NCBI GenBank assembly: GCA_002732675.1
Contig: NVRR01000131.1
Span: 1-8,480, forward strand
Source: Sneathiella sp.
GTDB taxonomy: Bacteria > Pseudomonadota > Alphaproteobacteria > Sneathiellales > Sneathiellaceae
Length of the DNA stretch: 8,480 bases
Direction of reading: 5' to 3'
Part shown: positions 5,946 through 8,480 of the stretch, one piece after another
Layout: each line of letters begins with the position of its first letter
How positions within the stretch are numbered: the stretch's first letter is position 1
Made by a program: the position numbers and the translations under genes
The notes under the pieces: model-generated
Databases searched by the model: none
What the model saw: only the letters and a program-made list of their open reading frames with translations
Told to the model about the DNA's origin: nothing

Positions 5946-6689
5946 TTACGCCGCACTCATTTCCGCATAACCTTTTTCTTCCAGCTCAAGCGCTAGAGAC
6001 TTATCACCAGACTTCACAATGCGGCCGTCGGCCAGCACATGCACGAAATCGGGGATGATATAGTCCAGCAGGCGCTGATAATGGGTGATTATCAGACCGG
6101 CACGTTCCGGGCTGCGCAGGCGGTTGATACCATCGGCGGCAATTTTCAGCGCATCGATATCAAGACCGGAGTCTGTCTCGTCCAGCAGCATCAAGTCCGG
6201 CTCCAGCAACGCCATTTGCAACACTTCATTGCGCTTTTTCTCGCCGCCGGAGAAGCCGACATTGACGGCGCGTTTCAGCATTTCATCCTTTATGCCGAGT
6301 TCCTTGGTCTTTACCCGCACCAGTTTCAAAAACTCCATGGCGTCGACTTCCTGTTCGCCGCGATATTTCTGCCGGGCGTTATAGGCGGTCTTCATGAAAG
6401 TGGCGGAGGCCACACCGGGAATTTCCACCGGGTACTGAAACGCGAGGAAAATACCCTTGCAGGCCCGCTCATCAGGAGACAGCGCCAGCAGATCTTCGCC
6501 TTTATAGGTGACAGAGCCGCTGGTTACCTCATACCCACTGCGTCCGGCCAGCACATAGGACAACGTGCTTTTGCCGGCGCCATTGGGGCCCATAACCGCA
6601 TGGATTTCTCCGGCATTGATGGTAAGGGTAATGCCCTTGAGGATTTCTTTGCCGCCAATAGTGGCGTGTAAATCTTTGATTTCCAACAT
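5946..6689 (-). CDS. sufC: Fe-S assembly ATPase SufC
   Basis: A 247-residue soluble ABC-type ATPase without membrane segments. Walker A GPNGAGKST (34-42), Q-loop Q85 in FLAFQYPVEIPG, ABC signature FSGGEKKR (146-153), Walker B LMLLDE ending in catalytic E171, D-loop SGLD and H-loop H203 are all intact. SufC dimerises on SufB and SufD, and ATP hydrolysis drives the shape change needed to build a cluster. The motif spacing matches E. coli SufC almost residue for residue. ATG 6689 has only GAAGAG directly before it, so its ribosome site is poor compared with sufB. It follows an unusual 97-nt repeat-bearing gap after sufB. Confidence 0.97.
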   Translation of the reverse strand: MLEIKDLHATIGGKEILKGITLTINAGEIHAVMGPNGAGKSTLSYVLAGRSGYEVTSGSVTYKGEDLLALSPDERACKGIFLAFQYPVEIPGVASATFMKTAYNARQKYRGEQEVDAMEFLKLVRVKTKELGIKDEMLKRAVNVGFSGGEKKRNEVLQMALLEPDLMLLDETDSGLDIDALKIAADGINRLRSPERAGLIITHYQRLLDYIIPDFVHVLADGRIVKSGDKSLALELEEKGYAEMSAA

Positions 6690-6700
6690 CTCTTCGTATC

Positions 6701-6780
6701 TTTCAATTACCGAACCTCTGGTCCGTCTTCAATTACCGAGCCTCTGGCCCATCATTCCGTTACCGAGCCTCTGGTTCGAG
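6701..6780 (-). repeat. Three imperfect 26-27-nt direct repeats between sufB and sufC
   Basis: The 15-base core TTACCGARCCTCTGG (plus strand) occurs at 6707-6721, 6733-6747 and 6760-6774, with periods of 26 and 27. The first two copies also share TTCAA just upstream of the core. On the transcript each reads CCAGAGGYTCGGTAA. The array fills most of the 97-nt sufB-sufC gap in an otherwise tightly packed operon. The unit is not a strong hairpin by itself. The periods do not keep one reading frame, so it is unlikely to be coding. The role is unknown: candidates are an mRNA stability or processing element, a protein site, or neutral tandem duplication. Confidence 0.8.
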
Positions 6781-6786
6781 GGGTCC

Positions 6787-8256
6787 TTAACCGACACTAC
6801 CTTCAAGGCTAATGCCGACGAGTTTCTGGGCTTCCACCGCAAATTCCATGGGGAGTTTCTGCAGCACTTCCTTGCAGAAACCGTTGACGATGAGCGCCAT
6901 GCTTTCCTCTTCCGTCAGGCCGCGCTGCTGGCAGTAGAACAATTGCTCTTCGCTGACTTTCGACGTAGTGGCCTCATGTTCAATTTTCGCTGTTCGGCTC
7001 TGGTTTTCGATATAAGGCACCGTATGGGCACCACATTTATCGCCAATGAGCAGGCTGTCGCAGACCGTATGGTTGCGGGCGTTTTCGGCTTTCCGGCCCA
7101 TGCGTACCAATCCGCGATAGGTATTCTGAGCGCGCCCCGCCGATATCCCCTTGGAGATAATGGTGCTCGACGTATTTTTACCGAGATGGATCATCTTGGT
7201 GCCAGTATCGGCTTGCTGCATATTATTGGTGATGGCGATGGAATAGAACTCACCCACGGAATTATCGCCCTGCAGAATGCAGGACGGATATTTCCAGGTA
7301 ATGGCCGAGCCAGTCTCCACCTGCGTCCAGGAGACTTTGGAGTTTTCACCGCGGCACGCGGCGCGTTTGGTCACAAAGTTAAAAATGCCGCCGATACCGT
7401 TTTCGTCTCCGGGATACCAGTTCTGCACCGTCGAATATTTAATCTCGGCATCTTTATCGATGATCAGCTCGACAACCGCTGCATGTAGCTGGTTTTCATC
7501 GCGCATGGGCGCCGTACAGCCTTCGAGGTAGCTCACATAGCTCCCTTCTTCGGCAATGATCAGGGTCCGCTCGAACTGCCCGGTCTGCGCCGCATTAATG
7601 CGGAAATAGGTGGAAAGTTCCATGGGGCAGCGCACCCCTTTGGGGATGTAGCAAAAGGATCCGTCGGTAAAGACGGCCGAGTTCAGCGTGGCGTAGTAGT
7701 TATCTGTATAGGGCACCACAGAGCCCATATATTTCTTCACCAGCTCAGGATGATCACGAACAGCCTCCGAGATCGGGCAGAAGATCACGCCGTCTTCCTC
7801 CAGGCGCGCCTTGAAGGTGGTGGCGACCGAGACACTGTCAAACACCGCATCAACGGCGACATTATAGGCGCCTTCGACACCGGCCAGAACTTCCTGTTCC
7901 CGCAAGGGGATACCAAGTTTTTTATAGACTTCCAGCAGTTCGGGGTCGACCTCATCCAGGCTTTTCAGTTTGTCCTTCACCTTCGGCGCGGAATAATAAT
8001 AGATATCCTGAAAATCGATCTTCGGATAATGCACACTCGCCCATTCCGGCTCCTCCATGGTCAGCCAATGACGATAGGCCTTGAGGCGCCATTCGAGCAG
8101 CCATTCGGGCTCCTCCTTCTTGGCGGAGATAAAGCGGACGATATCCTCGCTCAGACCGATAGGGGCGGTATCCGCCTCGATATCGCTGACAAATCCGTAT
8201 TTATATTTCTCTGAAACGGAAGCGACCTGCTCCACGGTTTCTTGGGCGATGGCCAT
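6787..8256 (-). CDS. sufB: Fe-S assembly scaffold subunit SufB
   Basis: A 489-residue SufB, near the 495 of E. coli. It is the central scaffold of SufBC2D, on which a nascent cluster is built. The C-terminal half carries the family signatures: [20 protein letters not shown], whose C408 corresponds to E. coli Cys405, then [23 protein letters not shown], and the terminal [19 protein letters not shown]. The N-terminal part has [18 protein letters not shown] and YYYSAPK, also typical. ATG 8256 has GGAG 7 nt upstream, placed across the stop of the preceding regulator gene, which ends only 4 nt before, so the two are co-transcribed. Codon use and length are unremarkable, and no frame damage is seen. 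Confidence 0.97.
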   Translation of the reverse strand: MAIAQETVEQVASVSEKYKYGFVSDIEADTAPIGLSEDIVRFISAKKEEPEWLLEWRLKAYRHWLTMEEPEWASVHYPKIDFQDIYYYSAPKVKDKLKSLDEVDPELLEVYKKLGIPLREQEVLAGVEGAYNVAVDAVFDSVSVATTFKARLEEDGVIFCPISEAVRDHPELVKKYMGSVVPYTDNYYATLNSAVFTDGSFCYIPKGVRCPMELSTYFRINAAQTGQFERTLIIAEEGSYVSYLEGCTAPMRDENQLHAAVVELIIDKDAEIKYSTVQNWYPGDENGIGGIFNFVTKRAACRGENSKVSWTQVETGSAITWKYPSCILQGDNSVGEFYSIAITNNMQQADTGTKMIHLGKNTSSTIISKGISAGRAQNTYRGLVRMGRKAENARNHTVCDSLLIGDKCGAHTVPYIENQSRTAKIEHEATTSKVSEEQLFYCQQRGLTEEESMALIVNGFCKEVLQKLPMEFAVEAQKLVGISLEGSVG

Positions 8257-8260
8257 ACTT

Positions 8261-8480
8261 TTACTCCGCTAATGTCAGGGACGGAGCGACCGAAAAAGTC
8301 GCTGTCCTAGATGTCGTTACATTTTCCGTATCGTGACACATATCGGCCAGGGTCACGTCCTCAAGCGCTGTATTGAGCGCCCGGTTTATCTTCTCCCAGC
8401 CGCCGCGCATGGGGCAACTGGCCTCAACCACACAATCATGGTCACTTTCATCGACGCAGGAGGTCACGGCAACCGGTCCT
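8261..8480 (-). CDS. Rrf2-family SUF operon regulator (IscR-like), C-terminal part only
   Basis: The final 72 residues of a protein whose start lies beyond the right edge. The frame is open to the edge and reads [16 protein letters not shown], then [15 protein letters not shown] and VTLADM, which is the C-terminal region of Rrf2-type SUF regulators. Three cysteines spaced C-x7-C-x5-C correspond to the Fe-S ligands that let IscR-type proteins sense cluster supply; E. coli IscR has x5 and x5. About 25 residues follow VTLADM, somewhat more than many relatives carry. As first known gene of the operon, 4 nt before sufB, it probably controls its own operon according to iron or cluster demand. The winged-helix DNA-binding part and the promoter are outside the window, so repression versus activation cannot be judged. 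Confidence 0.85.
   Translation of the reverse strand, partial: GPVAVTSCVDESDHDCVVEASCPMRGGWEKINRALNTALEDVTLADMCHDTENVTTSRTATFSVAPSLTLAE

Noticed and set aside
6729..6755. Eight-residue leader peptide (minus) inside the sufB-sufC repeats
   Set aside because: It starts ATG ATG and stops quickly, but has no spaced ribosome site and no amino-acid run or attenuator-like hairpin that would suggest leader control.
6565..7488. A 307-codon open frame on the plus strand
   Set aside because: It lies antisense to intact sufB and sufC, has no recognisable domain and is explained by codon bias of the opposite strand.

Overview
The window is part of an alphaproteobacterial-looking chromosome. Base composition is moderate, with an AT-rich patch around 650-850. 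It is dominated by a minus-strand SUF iron-sulfur cluster assembly operon. Gene order and protein sequences suggest an alphaproteobacterium: an Rrf2-type SUF regulator, then sufB, sufC, sufD, sufS, a SufU-type scaffold, sufT (DUF59) and sufA. No genus can be assigned from this alone.

Right to left, in the direction of transcription. The 3' part of the regulator gene enters at 8480 and ends at 8261. sufB follows at 8256-6787. A 97-nt gap carries three imperfect 26-27-nt direct repeats. Then come sufC, sufD, sufS, sufU, sufT and sufA, with junctions of 1-5 nt or overlaps, except for 46 nt before sufA. SufB, SufC and SufD should form the ATP-driven scaffold complex. SufS supplies persulfide sulfur from cysteine and SufU would accept it. 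SufA would carry finished clusters to targets, and SufT is an accessory maturation factor. No sufE gene is present. SufS and SufU both look like the Gram-positive (Bacillus-type) zinc-dependent sulfur-transfer pair.

A short hairpin followed by a U-rich run overlaps the sufA stop codon and probably ends or attenuates the operon. Beyond it lie an exported single-domain rhodanese (2190-1768) without a visible Shine-Dalgarno sequence, and a bacteriohemerythrin-like protein (1667-1245). The latter has Asp in place of one of the five canonical histidine iron ligands.

The left 1.2 kb is different. At 1050-1216 (+) lies the wreck of a short-chain dehydrogenase/reductase gene. Its start, its glycine-rich NAD(P)-binding motif and its C-terminal tail survive in shifted frames, and the middle is deleted. 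An AT-rich intergenic region with an 8-bp inverted repeat separates it from a divergent minus-strand gene for a fumarylacetoacetate hydrolase/2-keto-4-pentenoate hydratase family protein, which runs off the left edge. These two may be remains of a catabolic locus.

I see no RNA gene, CRISPR array, insertion sequence or unmistakable novel system. The most unusual points are the hemerythrin ligand substitution, the sufB-sufC repeats and the SDR wreck.
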